31,909 nt of DNA from a virus. The stretch spans positions 1 through 31,909 of IMG/VR virus record IMGVR_UViG_3300047551_002575. One strand, given 5' to 3'. Positions 1 through 6,679 of the stretch are shown in pieces (positions within the stretch are counted from its first letter, which is position 1; each line of letters begins with the position of its first letter). The notes under the pieces were generated by a model. That model was not told where the DNA came from, searched no databases, and saw only the letters and a program-made list of their open reading frames with translations. Made by a program: the position numbers and the translations under genes.

Positions 1-18
1 TGATATGTTGCTGCAAGA

Positions 19-1068
19 TTGCAGTCATCTACATCTAACTCCAAATCATCTCCTGGAGTAAAGAAAACTAATCCAAGAGCAACTACTGGAGTAAAACCAC
101 CAAGACCAACTCCATCTGCAAATAGATCAACTACTTACACTACTACTGGTGGTAGAGAACAATTTACTATAAAAACTCCAGAGGTTGAAGCAGAAATCCG
201 CCGCCAAAGAGCGGCAAGAAGAGAAGCAAGAGCAGCAGCATATGATGCTAAGACTAACAAATCTTCAAGTGCATTAGCAAAAAGACAATCATCAAGTTTA
301 ACAACCACAGGAAAACCATCTTCTTCTGCAATAGTACCTGCAGAAAAACTTCCCACAGGTGCAAAACCATCTAGCAAATGGGCAAAAATAGGAAAATTTG
401 CTGGTCCAGCATCCGCAGCACTTGATACTGTAACATCTACTGCAGATGAAAGAGCAAAGGGATCTGGATGGGCAAGATCACTCGCTAAGGGTGCTACAGT
501 CGCTGCTGGAGGACTCGCAGGAGGCGCTCTGGGCGCTCTTGGGGGAGGTGGTCTTGGCAGTGCTGCTCTTGGTACTGCAGGCTCTATTGGGGGTGCAAAA
601 CTTGCAGGAAGAGCATTTGATACTGCTGCTGGAGCAAATGCAAAAGAAAGAGCAGCAATGGCAAAAGCAAATCGCCAAAGACAAGCAGGAACTGCGATTA
701 AAGGTATTGGTGGTCAAACAACATTTAGTCAGAAAAAACCAGGTGGTCCTGCTTTTATGTCAACTGGTTCCGGATCACAAAGAAAAACAGTTCAACTTGC
801 TAAGACTGGTGTAGTTCAAAGAGGTTCTCAGTCAACTGCGGGACATCTTGCATTTAAAGGTGGTAAAGCAGTTTATAAAGCAGGCCCAAGTGCCCAATCT
901 CTTGCTAAAACTTCCTCAAATCCATTAGAAAGAATTGGCAGATCTTTATTTGCTGGTGCTTATAAAAAGCATGATGCTGCAAAAGCACAACAAGCATTGG
1001 CGAAAGCACGTCAATCTGATGCTGCTCGCCAAAAGGCATTAGGAGTAAAAGCACTTCCTGGCAAGTGA
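19..1068 (+). CDS. Basic Ala/Gly/Lys-rich low-complexity protein (start uncertain)
   Basis: I do not recognise a family. The reading frame is rich in Ala, Gly, Lys, Ser and Thr. It has a charged Arg/Ala/Glu helix-like stretch at about residues 56-75 and a glycine/alanine hydrophobic patch around residues 157-200 that could insert in or associate with a membrane. The C-terminal third is basic. There is no ATG near the start: the only usable start is TTG at 19, and an in-frame TGA lies at 1-3, the very edge of the window. The codons between them (4-18) read naturally into the protein, so the gene may really begin upstream and be interrupted, or may be joined by a frameshift. A late promoter and the next gene follow within 45 bases. 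The next protein has a similar composition in its middle, so the two may be functionally linked. Confidence 0.6.
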   Translation: MQSSTSNSKSSPGVKKTNPRATTGVKPPRPTPSANRSTTYTTTGGREQFTIKTPEVEAEIRRQRAARREARAAAYDAKTNKSSSALAKRQSSSLTTTGKPSSSAIVPAEKLPTGAKPSSKWAKIGKFAGPASAALDTVTSTADERAKGSGWARSLAKGATVAAGGLAGGALGALGGGGLGSAALGTAGSIGGAKLAGRAFDTAAGANAKERAAMAKANRQRQAGTAIKGIGGQTTFSQKKPGGPAFMSTGSGSQRKTVQLAKTGVVQRGSQSTAGHLAFKGGKAVYKAGPSAQSLAKTSSNPLERIGRSLFAGAYKKHDAAKAQQALAKARQSDAARQKALGVKALPGK

Positions 1069-1072
1069 TTTT

Positions 1073-1080
1073 TATAAATA
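1073..1080 (+). promoter_or_regulatory. T4-type late promoter (TATAAATA)
   Basis: This is an exact match to the T4 late promoter box, placed 30 bases before the ATG at 1111. It lies between two genes of the same strand. The box overlaps the left arm of a perfect inverted repeat (see the next entry). Confidence 0.7.
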
Positions 1081-1099
1081 CCTTTATAAAAAGGTATTT
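1076..1099 (+). repeat. Inverted repeat overlapping the late promoter
   Basis: AAATACCTTT (1076-1085) and AAAGGTATTT (1090-1099) are perfect 10-base complements around the four-base loop ATAA. The left arm contains the last bases of the late promoter box. RNA starting at this promoter would begin at or after the loop and lack the left arm, so only read-through RNA from upstream could form the hairpin. Confidence 0.6.
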
Positions 1100-1110
1100 A
1101 ATTTATAACC

Positions 1111-2628
1111 ATGTCTAGAATTTCGCAAGACTTTATTAACGATCTTGGTTTTTTATATGAGAACATTCATGTAAAAGACCAAGATTTTTTAAATGAAGAA
1201 TCTGAATATTACGATGAAGAAACTGCAGAACTGACAGAAGATATTATTCTTTCTTTAGCTTTGGCAATGTTTTCTGAGGGATATACTGCTGAAACTTTTG
1301 TTAAGTTTTTAGCGAGTTCTGATGAAGAAGTTATTTTAGAAAAATATTTAAGTACGGATATAAATTTTATTTCTGAAGAAGCAATTTATAATGATTTTGT
1401 TGAAGAGCAGTTTGAACTTCTTGAGATTGCTGGATTAATAAAACTTTTAGGAAGAGGTGCCAAAGCTGTTGCTAGTGGAATTAAAGCAGGAGCAAAAGCA
1501 ACCAAAAGTGCTGTTAAAACAGGAGTTACAAAAGCAGCAACTGCTGGAGTAGAATCAAAAATTGGTAAAAAACTTGTAACAAATAAAGGACCTAATATTT
1601 CTGGTCCATTTAAAAATGTATCTGGAAGAACAGGTTCTGCACAGGATAGAAGAACAGCTGCTTTAGAAAAACTTTCAAAAAGACAAGCAACTAAAGCAGG
1701 TATAGAAGTTCCAAAAGGATCATTAAATCCAACACAAGCAACCGAATTAATAAAACAAGCAAGAACTGCAAGAGCAATTCAAGGTGTAAAGACTGCTGCA
1801 AAGGGTGCTTTAATAGGAGGTACTGGTGTTCTTGCTGGATATATGGGAGCAAAACTTGGAGGTGCAGGTGGAGATGGTAAGGTAGGTCCTGCAATTGTAG
1901 GACCAAAGATTGTAGGACCAAAGATTGTAGGACCAAAGATTGTAGGACCTAAATCTTCATCTCCTTCAGGTGGTGGTGGATCTAATTCTTCAGGTGGTGG
2001 TGGATCTAATTCTTCAGGTGGTGGTGGATCTAATTCTTCAGGTGGTGGGGGTGGGTCTTCTACATCTTCTTCAGGATTTGCAAAACCAGCACCATCATCA
2101 ACAACACCTAAAAAACCAGAAGGTGGAACTGCCATGCAGCAATGGGCGAAAAAATATCCAGAACTCGCTGCTAAGGTGAAACCTGGTCAGTCTGGATATG
2201 AAGAAATTTCTGCAATGAGAGATAAACCAGGTCCTAATGAAAAACAGGATCAAACTCCAACAACTGGAAAACCAGAAGCACAAATTGATAAATCATCTGT
2301 TGAGGCGGATATTAAGAAAGAACAGGAAAGATTAAAGAAAAAAGCAGAGCAAACCACAACTAAAGAGTCCTATGATGCTTATGATGTAATTATTGAATAT
2401 TTAATTGATACTGAACAAGTTGATACTCTTGAAGAAGCACATTATGTAATGTTAGAAATGAATGAAGAAACAGTTGGAAATATTATTGAACAATATGAGA
2501 ACTATCTTCTTGCTGAAGAAATTGAAGAATGGGTAAATGATCTTGTAGAAGAGGGTTATGATTTTTCACAATATACCTGGGATGATGTGGTTGAGTATTA
2601 TATAAGTGAATTAAGTAATCTTGACTGA
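1111..2628 (+). CDS. Modular repeat protein with Gly-Ser linker, function unknown
   Basis: The 505-residue protein has four visible parts. Residues 1-110 are acidic and helical. Residues 110-250 are Ala/Lys-rich with a hydrophobic stretch. About residues 262-320 are tandem repeats: VGPKI four times, then GGGGSNSS three times and a partial copy. The C-terminal 190 residues contain a conserved-looking module (MQQWAKKYPEL) and end in an acidic helical region (TLEEAHYVMLEMNEE) of a kind I associate with cyanophage hypothetical proteins. The layout suggests two folded or helical ends joined by a flexible spacer, as in a structural or internal virion protein, but that is inference. A late promoter precedes it and a strong terminator follows, so it may be transcribed alone late in infection. 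Confidence 0.8.
   Translation: MSRISQDFINDLGFLYENIHVKDQDFLNEESEYYDEETAELTEDIILSLALAMFSEGYTAETFVKFLASSDEEVILEKYLSTDINFISEEAIYNDFVEEQFELLEIAGLIKLLGRGAKAVASGIKAGAKATKSAVKTGVTKAATAGVESKIGKKLVTNKGPNISGPFKNVSGRTGSAQDRRTAALEKLSKRQATKAGIEVPKGSLNPTQATELIKQARTARAIQGVKTAAKGALIGGTGVLAGYMGAKLGGAGGDGKVGPAIVGPKIVGPKIVGPKIVGPKSSSPSGGGGSNSSGGGGSNSSGGGGSNSSGGGGGSSTSSSGFAKPAPSSTTPKKPEGGTAMQQWAKKYPELAAKVKPGQSGYEEISAMRDKPGPNEKQDQTPTTGKPEAQIDKSSVEADIKKEQERLKKKAEQTTTKESYDAYDVIIEYLIDTEQVDTLEEAHYVMLEMNEETVGNIIEQYENYLLAEEIEEWVNDLVEEGYDFSQYTWDDVVEYYISELSNLD
1894..1953 (+). repeat. 15-bp tandem repeat coding VGPKI
   Basis: The unit ATTGTAGGACCAAAG is repeated four times in frame (1894, 1909, 1924, 1939); the last copy has diverged at its end. 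Within the preceding gene it gives four Ile-Val-Gly-Pro-Lys blocks. Confidence 0.9.
1966..2051 (+). repeat. 24-bp tandem repeat coding a Gly-Ser linker
   Basis: Three identical 24-base units (1966-1989, 1990-2013, 2014-2037) and a partial fourth encode GGGGSNSS-type blocks. Identity at silent positions points to recent expansion by slippage or recombination. Confidence 0.9.
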
Positions 2629-2653
2629 TAAACTTATTATACCATAAGTTCAA

Positions 2654-2677
2654 GGGGGTTGACAAGACCCCCTTTTT
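2654..2677 (+). terminator. Intrinsic terminator with TTGACA in its loop
   Basis: GGGGGT (2654-2659) pairs with ACCCCC (2667-2672), followed by five T. It closes the transcript of the linker protein. The sequence between the arms contains TTGACA (2659-2664), a perfect -35 hexamer. A weak -10 (TAGACT, 2683-2688) lies 18 bases downstream, so a promoter may be superimposed. Confidence 0.85.
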
Positions 2678-2707
2678 ATTGCTAGACTCGCTTTGTCCCG
2701 GTTAAAG

Positions 2708-2715
2708 GATAAATA
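2708..2715 (+). promoter_or_regulatory. Probable late promoter (GATAAATA)
   Basis: It matches the T4 late box at seven of eight positions and lies 21 bases before the ATG at 2737, just after a terminator, where the next transcription unit needs a start. Confidence 0.5.
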
Positions 2716-2736
2716 ATAGCTCTGTAAGTATAATAA

Positions 2737-3186
2737 ATGAGCTATGAGAATCCTTGGAGATTCAATAGAGAAATTTTTGAGTCTTCTGATATTCAAGATA
2801 ATTTTGGTTTTGTATATCTTATTTCTTGTAATAAAACTGATCGCAAATACTGGGGTAGAAAGTATTTTTGGTCTTTTAGAACTCCTCCAGGAAAGAAGAG
2901 GAAAGTAAAACAAGAATCAGATTGGAAAAAGTATTATGGTTCTTGTCCAGAATTAAAAGAAGATATAATAAAATATGGTAAAGAATGTTTTGAAAGAATA
3001 ATAATCTCTGTCCATAAGACAAAAGCAGAGTGTAATTATGAAGAGACAAGGCAACTTTTCCTAAATAATGTATTGAAAGAGTCTCTTGACGATGGAACTC
3101 CTGCGTACTACAATAGCAATATTCTAGGACGCTACCTGCGAAAAGACTATGGAAATTTTGGAAAAGACTCTACGGCAATCACATGA
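2737..3186 (+). CDS. SegE-like GIY-YIG domain protein
   Basis: The motif pair GFVYLIS (about residues 24-30) and KYWGRKYF (about 37-44) matches the degenerate GIY-YIG signature of the T4 SegE-type family. A basic KKRK segment and a C-terminal alpha/beta region with a Glu (KECFERII) follow, as expected for that fold. Family members are homing or stand-alone endonucleases, but many phage copies have no demonstrated activity. At 149 residues it is about one nuclease domain with no obvious extra DNA-binding repeats. It begins the wall-enzyme operon, and its last 38 bases overlap the next gene. Confidence 0.6.
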   Translation: MSYENPWRFNREIFESSDIQDNFGFVYLISCNKTDRKYWGRKYFWSFRTPPGKKRKVKQESDWKKYYGSCPELKEDIIKYGKECFERIIISVHKTKAECNYEETRQLFLNNVLKESLDDGTPAYYNSNILGRYLRKDYGNFGKDSTAIT

Positions 3187-3346
3187 TTGGGCAGTTGACC
3201 GCATACATTTCCTATGTGAAGAAAATATTGAAGATGCCCGTGCGATTCAATCTGAATTCAGTGAATGGTTGAATCCAAATATTTTAGAGCATGATATATT
3301 TTCATTAGAGTACATAGGAGAAGAAGATGACTTTAGATCTTCATAA
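3149..3346 (+). CDS. Small acidic protein, unknown
   Basis: A 65-residue acidic, helical protein without signal peptide or membrane segment. It overlaps the 3' end of the GIY-YIG gene by 38 bases and the start of the C39-like gene by 20 bases, in the coupled style of this operon. No family recognised. The overlaps on both sides make it less certain than its neighbours, but without it there would be a 140-base gap in an otherwise gapless run. Confidence 0.6.
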   Translation: MEILEKTLRQSHDWAVDRIHFLCEENIEDARAIQSEFSEWLNPNILEHDIFSLEYIGEEDDFRSS

Positions 3347-3998
3347 CTTTTTTAAATTTTACGATGATAGTAATTCAAATCATGTTGCAGCAGTTCAATG
3401 GTTAGAGGATAATCTTCCTGCTCAATTTCTTGATGACTCAGAAACAGATTGGATTGGAATTTTTAGAACTAAACCCCCTACACCAGCAGTTCTAGAAGTT
3501 CCTTATTTTAATCAAGTAGATAACTACAGAGATGCACATAGAACTTGTAACAGTTCGTCATGTGCTATGTGTCTTGCTTTCCTCAAGCCAGGCAGCATCA
3601 AAGGTGATGATGAATACGTTAAGAAAGTATTTGCAATTGGTGATACGACTGATCATTCCGTACAGACGAAAGTTCTGGCAGGTTATGGTGTTAAGTCACA
3701 CTTTAGTTACAATTTATCTTTTGCTGATATTGATAAAAGTCTGGACTCTGGGAAACCCGTTGTTATTGGCATACTCCATAGGGGTTCTCTTTCTGCACCT
3801 ACTGGTGGGCACATGTGTGTTGTAATTGGAAAGACACCTGATGGTAAAGGATATTATGTTAATGACCCATATGGTTCATTAAATGATAACTATACTGGTC
3901 CTGTGACAAATGGTAAGAAGACCATTTACACCAAAGCAGTTCTCAAGCATCGTTGGTGCCCAGGAGGTAATGATGGATGGGGCAGAATCTTCGACTAG
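3327..3998 (+). CDS. C39-like cysteine peptidase with shared N-terminal domain
   Basis: Residues 1-46 form a module also found at the start of the lysozyme at 4097 (LHNFFKFYD, then AVQWLEDNLP, then DW-I-R). After a Pro-rich linker, residues 57-185 resemble the C39-like papain-fold peptidases. The likely catalytic Cys is in NSSSCAM (C79), the His in GGHMCVV (H162) and an Asn/Asp in YYVNDPYG (N179/D180). C39-like enzymes cut Gly-containing or peptide cross-links; here the sensible target is the peptidoglycan stem peptide or a phage protein. The start ATG follows GAAGAAG, a good ribosome site. No signal peptide is visible, so it would need the holin or virion to reach the wall. Confidence 0.75.
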   Translation: MTLDLHNFFKFYDDSNSNHVAAVQWLEDNLPAQFLDDSETDWIGIFRTKPPTPAVLEVPYFNQVDNYRDAHRTCNSSSCAMCLAFLKPGSIKGDDEYVKKVFAIGDTTDHSVQTKVLAGYGVKSHFSYNLSFADIDKSLDSGKPVVIGILHRGSLSAPTGGHMCVVIGKTPDGKGYYVNDPYGSLNDNYTGPVTNGKKTIYTKAVLKHRWCPGGNDGWGRIFD

Positions 3999-4119
3999 AT
4001 TTAAAGCAAAGATGCTTAAAGTGATTAAAGAACTTACAAATAGTGGAAAACATCTAGAAGCAAACGAACTTTATCAAAGGTATTTTGGAGACAACAATGG
4101 CAAGAATCGATCTACATAA
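3973..4119 (+). CDS. Small basic helical protein, unknown
   Basis: A strong AGGAGG (3962-3967) sits five bases before this ATG. Another ATG at 3970 is directly in front but too close to the ribosome site. The 49-residue product is helical and rich in Lys and Glu (KMLKVIKELTNSGK). It begins inside the end of the C39-like gene and ends 23 bases inside the lysozyme gene, which suggests translational coupling. No family recognised. Confidence 0.65.
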   Translation: MDGAESSTRFKAKMLKVIKELTNSGKHLEANELYQRYFGDNNGKNRST

Positions 4120-4774
4120 CTTCTTCAAGTTTTATGACGAGAAGAATCCTAATCACGTTAAAGCAGTTCAGTGGTTGGAAGATAATCTTCCAGTCAAGTA
4201 TCTGGAAGATAATATTGATTGGGCGGAGATTTACAGAGGAAAAAAGGGTAGTGCGGCACCAGCATCAGCACCAGCACCCGCTGCTGCCGCTCCAGTGGCA
4301 GGTGGTGATGATATGCCTATGATGGGCATTAAGTTGATTAAAGAGTTTGAGGGATGTCATTTAAATGCATACCCTGATCCTTTGACTGGTGGACTTCCAA
4401 TCACTATTGGTTGGGGTTCAACGAGAGATAAGAATGGTCAACCATTCCAAATGGGAGATAGTATTACTCAGGCAGAAGCAGATGAACTTCTGATTACTCA
4501 ATGTAAGAATCAGTTTCTCCCATCACTTCGCAAAATCCCACATTGGAATGAAATGTCAGATGGAAAAAGAGGCGCTCTGCTCAGCTTTGCTTATAATCTT
4601 GGTGCCGGTTTTTACGGTGGTGATAACTTTAATACTATTACTAAACGCCTGAAGAATAAAGAATGGGACTTAGTTCCTGATGCTCTTTATCTTTACCGCA
4701 ATCCTGGATCTAATGTAGAAGCAGGACTAGCACGTAGAAGAAAAGCAGAAGGTGAAGCTTGGAAAAAAAGTTAA
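4097..4774 (+). CDS. GH24 phage lysozyme (endolysin) with shared N-terminal domain
   Basis: Residues 1-47 are the same module as in the C39-like protein. Residues 50-72 are an Ala/Pro linker. Residues 77-226 are a GH24 muramidase: IKEFEG (catalytic Glu near residue 85), PITIGWG, then LLSFAYNLG and the GLARRRKAEG ending typical of T4/P22-type lysozymes. The enzyme cleaves the MurNAc-GlcNAc bond. I chose ATG 4097 because GGAG lies seven bases upstream; the longer frame starts with TTG and has no support. The shared module suggests both wall enzymes are brought to the same place, for example the virion or the wall. Confidence 0.9.
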   Translation: MARIDLHNFFKFYDEKNPNHVKAVQWLEDNLPVKYLEDNIDWAEIYRGKKGSAAPASAPAPAAAAPVAGGDDMPMMGIKLIKEFEGCHLNAYPDPLTGGLPITIGWGSTRDKNGQPFQMGDSITQAEADELLITQCKNQFLPSLRKIPHWNEMSDGKRGALLSFAYNLGAGFYGGDNFNTITKRLKNKEWDLVPDALYLYRNPGSNVEAGLARRRKAEGEAWKKS

Positions 4775-4817
4775 TCTTACTCACTAACTAAAAATGAACA
4801 AAAAGAAGGAAAATAAA

Positions 4818-5216
4818 ATGTCAACATTGATTCGTATTTTAATTCTGAGTTGGTCTGCTGCTCTTCTTACTGCAAGTTATGCTGGTGCTTTATCTAAGAT
4901 GGATCCAACTTTTATTGCTACCGTCTTTACTGCATCTGCTGCTACCTTTGGTATTAATACTATGAAGAAGGGTGGAGATGATGATGATGATAAGGATGAA
5001 AAACCAGTAAAAAGGGATCAGTTTGTAGAAACTCCACCTTCTCCCCCACAAAGAGTAGAACCTGTTTGGGAAGAACCAGTTCAAGAAAAAACTGAAGGAT
5101 TACCTTTAGTTAATACTGGATATTCTGAAACATCAGATACTTCACTTGAAGAAAGAGTTGAAGCACTTGAAGCAAAAGTTGATGAAGAAAAACCATTTCA
5201 AAGAGGAGACCTCTGA
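4818..5216 (+). CDS. Small membrane protein, holin candidate
   Basis: Residues 4-26 and 31-48 (after a short MDP turn) are hydrophobic, followed by KKGG and a run of Asp. The remaining 80 residues are acidic and Pro/Glu-rich. Two membrane segments with a charged tail directly after a lysozyme gene fit a holin, but I cannot identify a holin family, so this is inference from position and topology. ATG 4818 is preferred over 4794 because AAGGAAA precedes it. The stop overlaps the next start (TGATG). Confidence 0.6.
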   Translation: MSTLIRILILSWSAALLTASYAGALSKMDPTFIATVFTASAATFGINTMKKGGDDDDDKDEKPVKRDQFVETPPSPPQRVEPVWEEPVQEKTEGLPLVNTGYSETSDTSLEERVEALEAKVDEEKPFQRGDL

Positions 5217-5320
5217 TGTCTAAATCCCCAAACAAAGGTAAAAAAGGATCTAATGGATCCAAGCAAAATCAAGGTAATGCGACTGCTAAAAAAGCAAAAA
5301 ATGGAGGTAAGAAAAAGTAA
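5216..5320 (+). CDS. 34-residue basic peptide
   Basis: The ATG overlaps the previous stop. A GAGGAG ribosome site lies within the small hairpin AGAGG-aga-CCTCT (5202-5214). The product is almost entirely Lys, Gly, Asn and Ser (KGKKGSNGSK and similar) and ends in KKK. It may bind nucleic acid or membranes; nothing more can be said. Very short, but the overlaps at both ends (TGATG, TAATG) and the spacing support it. Confidence 0.65.
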   Translation: MSKSPNKGKKGSNGSKQNQGNATAKKAKNGGKKK

Positions 5321-5493
5321 TGTTACTTGAAATTCTTATTGCAGGTAACTTGATGATTGGACCTAATTTATGTGCAGTTGATTTTATACATAAAGGACAA
5401 CTTTATACAGTTGAATACAAATGCCAAGAGAATGGAACACTCCAAAGAGGGAGTGTTGGAACGCTCCCATCCACAACATACTCAAAGCCATAG
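5320..5493 (+). CDS. 57-residue protein with hydrophobic N-terminus
   Basis: The start overlaps the previous stop (TAATG), and GGAGG lies nine bases upstream of it. Residues 1-20 are hydrophobic (LLEILIAGNL) with a Cys at 18, so it may be membrane-associated. Its last 73 bases overlap the next gene in another frame. No family recognised. Confidence 0.55.
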   Translation: MLLEILIAGNLMIGPNLCAVDFIHKGQLYTVEYKCQENGTLQRGSVGTLPSTTYSKP

Positions 5494-5621
5494 ATAATCA
5501 CACCCGTCTTCACATGGAGACGGGTGATATTTGGCATGAAGAACAGGCCCAGATGTTGAGAAAATATGTAAAAGACTTGAAAGTCTGGATACACAAACAA
5601 GAAGGTTGGTGGAACGAATGA
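5421..5621 (+). CDS. Small Trp-rich helical protein, unknown
   Basis: A 66-residue product with an unusual Trp/His-rich composition (EWNTPKRECWNAP, then WIHKQEGWW). It starts inside the previous gene with only a weak ribosome site and ends in an ATGA overlap with the secreted HEXXH gene. The composition is protein-like rather than a frame shadow. No family recognised. Confidence 0.6.
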   Translation: MPREWNTPKRECWNAPIHNILKAIDNHTRLHMETGDIWHEEQAQMLRKYVKDLKVWIHKQEGWWNE

Positions 5622-6364
5622 AAAAGTTACTCACTTCATTTGGTTTAATTTTATCATTATCATTTCCTGCAATAGCATCATCTTTAGCACCAAAACAACC
5701 AACGGTTAGACCTTATAGTGCAGAGGCAATGGGTTGTATGATCCTCCTAGAATGCACTGAAGGAATTGAAAAACTCACGGTAGATTCTGAACTACTAAAG
5801 GATCCAGATTTTGATCCATTCAGAGAAGAACTGAAAAGAATTATTAATGCTCTTGATGGTGTAAATGTTCCCGTGTATGTTGCACCAGAAAGATATTTTA
5901 CTCCAAGAACAGTAGGATTATATAAACCAAACTACAATCGTTTCTTTGTGAATGAAACTCTTCTTAAAGACCCCAGAGAGTTTCTTGGAACGATGAGACA
6001 TGAAGGATGGCATGTAGTTCAAGATTGTATGGGTGGTGGATTGCAAACATCCTTTATGGCACAGGTGCATCAGGATTCTGAAATACCTGCATGGGTAATG
6101 AAGCAGACTAGACTAACTTATGAATCAATGATGCAAAGTCTTGCTATTCCTTGGGAAGCAGATGCTAACTGGGCAGAAGAACAATCTAATGTAACTGCCG
6201 AAAAGTTAGAAATGTGTTCTAAAGGACCACTATGGGAACAAATTAGACCAACACCAATGACTATGGATTGGTTAATTGGATGTGGATGGATGAAACCACA
6301 AGAAGGTAAGTATCCTTATTATCCAAATAAAAAAGTAGAGTATTGTACGGAAGGTAAATATTAA
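5618..6364 (+). CDS. Secreted protein with HEXXH motif, putative metallopeptidase
   Basis: Residues 1-22 are a signal peptide (MKK, hydrophobic core, then AIASS). The mature part contains HEGWH (128-132), preceded by GTMR and followed by VVQDC, which matches the zinc-binding HEXXH helix of metallopeptidases. A downstream Glu/Asp that could be the third ligand lies in EADANWAE. Several Cys (40, 46, 137 and near the C-terminus) suggest disulphides in the periplasm. ATG 5618 (ATGA overlap with the previous stop) places the signal peptide correctly. It would act in the periplasm, perhaps on host envelope proteins. The family itself is not identified. Confidence 0.65.
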   Translation: MKKLLTSFGLILSLSFPAIASSLAPKQPTVRPYSAEAMGCMILLECTEGIEKLTVDSELLKDPDFDPFREELKRIINALDGVNVPVYVAPERYFTPRTVGLYKPNYNRFFVNETLLKDPREFLGTMRHEGWHVVQDCMGGGLQTSFMAQVHQDSEIPAWVMKQTRLTYESMMQSLAIPWEADANWAEEQSNVTAEKLEMCSKGPLWEQIRPTPMTMDWLIGCGWMKPQEGKYPYYPNKKVEYCTEGKY

Positions 6365-6513
6365 TGGATTTTCCTTGGGGAGTTGTCACAATATTGGGTT
6401 GTGGTCTTATTTTTACTCTATATGTAATTTACTACATACTAAAATTAGCACACGAGGAAATGAGAGATGAAAAATTTAGCAATCATTCTATCAACGACAA
6501 GTCTTCTCATTAG
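6364..6513 (+). CDS. 49-residue single-pass membrane protein
   Basis: It starts with TAATG overlap. Residues 4-28 are one hydrophobic span, followed by a charged cytoplasmic or periplasmic tail (AHEEMRDEK). The last 47 bases overlap the next membrane-protein gene in a different frame. Two overlapping small membrane genes next to lysis enzymes recall spanin pairs, but no lipobox is visible, so this is only a suggestion. Confidence 0.6.
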   Translation: MDFPWGVVTILGCGLIFTLYVIYYILKLAHEEMRDEKFSNHSINDKSSH

Positions 6514-6679
6514 TGGAGCACTTTGTTATGGTGCTTATGTGACTTATAAAAAGGCAGAAGCAATCCTCAACAATCCAGAAGAGTTTGTTGGTAAGGTTGT
6601 GGAGAACCAAGTCAATAAAGCATTTGAAAAATTACCTATTCCAAAACTAAATACCAAAGAATTCAAATTACCATTCTGA
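6467..6679 (+). CDS. 70-residue membrane-anchored protein
   Basis: Residues 3-26 form an N-terminal membrane anchor or uncleaved signal. The rest is an amphipathic, basic helix (EFVGKVVENQVNKAFEKLP). Its start lies inside the previous small membrane gene, and GAGGAAATGAGAG upstream gives a ribosome site. Together with that gene it could form an inner-membrane pair. Its stop overlaps the nuclease start (TGATG). Confidence 0.65.
   Translation: MKNLAIILSTTSLLISGALCYGAYVTYKKAEAILNNPEEFVGKVVENQVNKAFEKLPIPKLNTKEFKLPF

Noticed and set aside
446-814. 122-codon frame inside the first gene
   Set aside because: Same-strand shadow of the Ala/Gly-rich coding region, with Leu/Gln-rich low-complexity translation and no ribosome site.
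1966-2051. Direct repeats as a possible CRISPR array
   Set aside because: The units are contiguous without spacers and code in frame for a Gly-Ser linker.
1779-2135. Minus-strand Pro/Glu-rich open frame over the linker repeats
   Set aside because: Its PPPPEELD repeats are simply the complement of the Gly-Ser repeat DNA.
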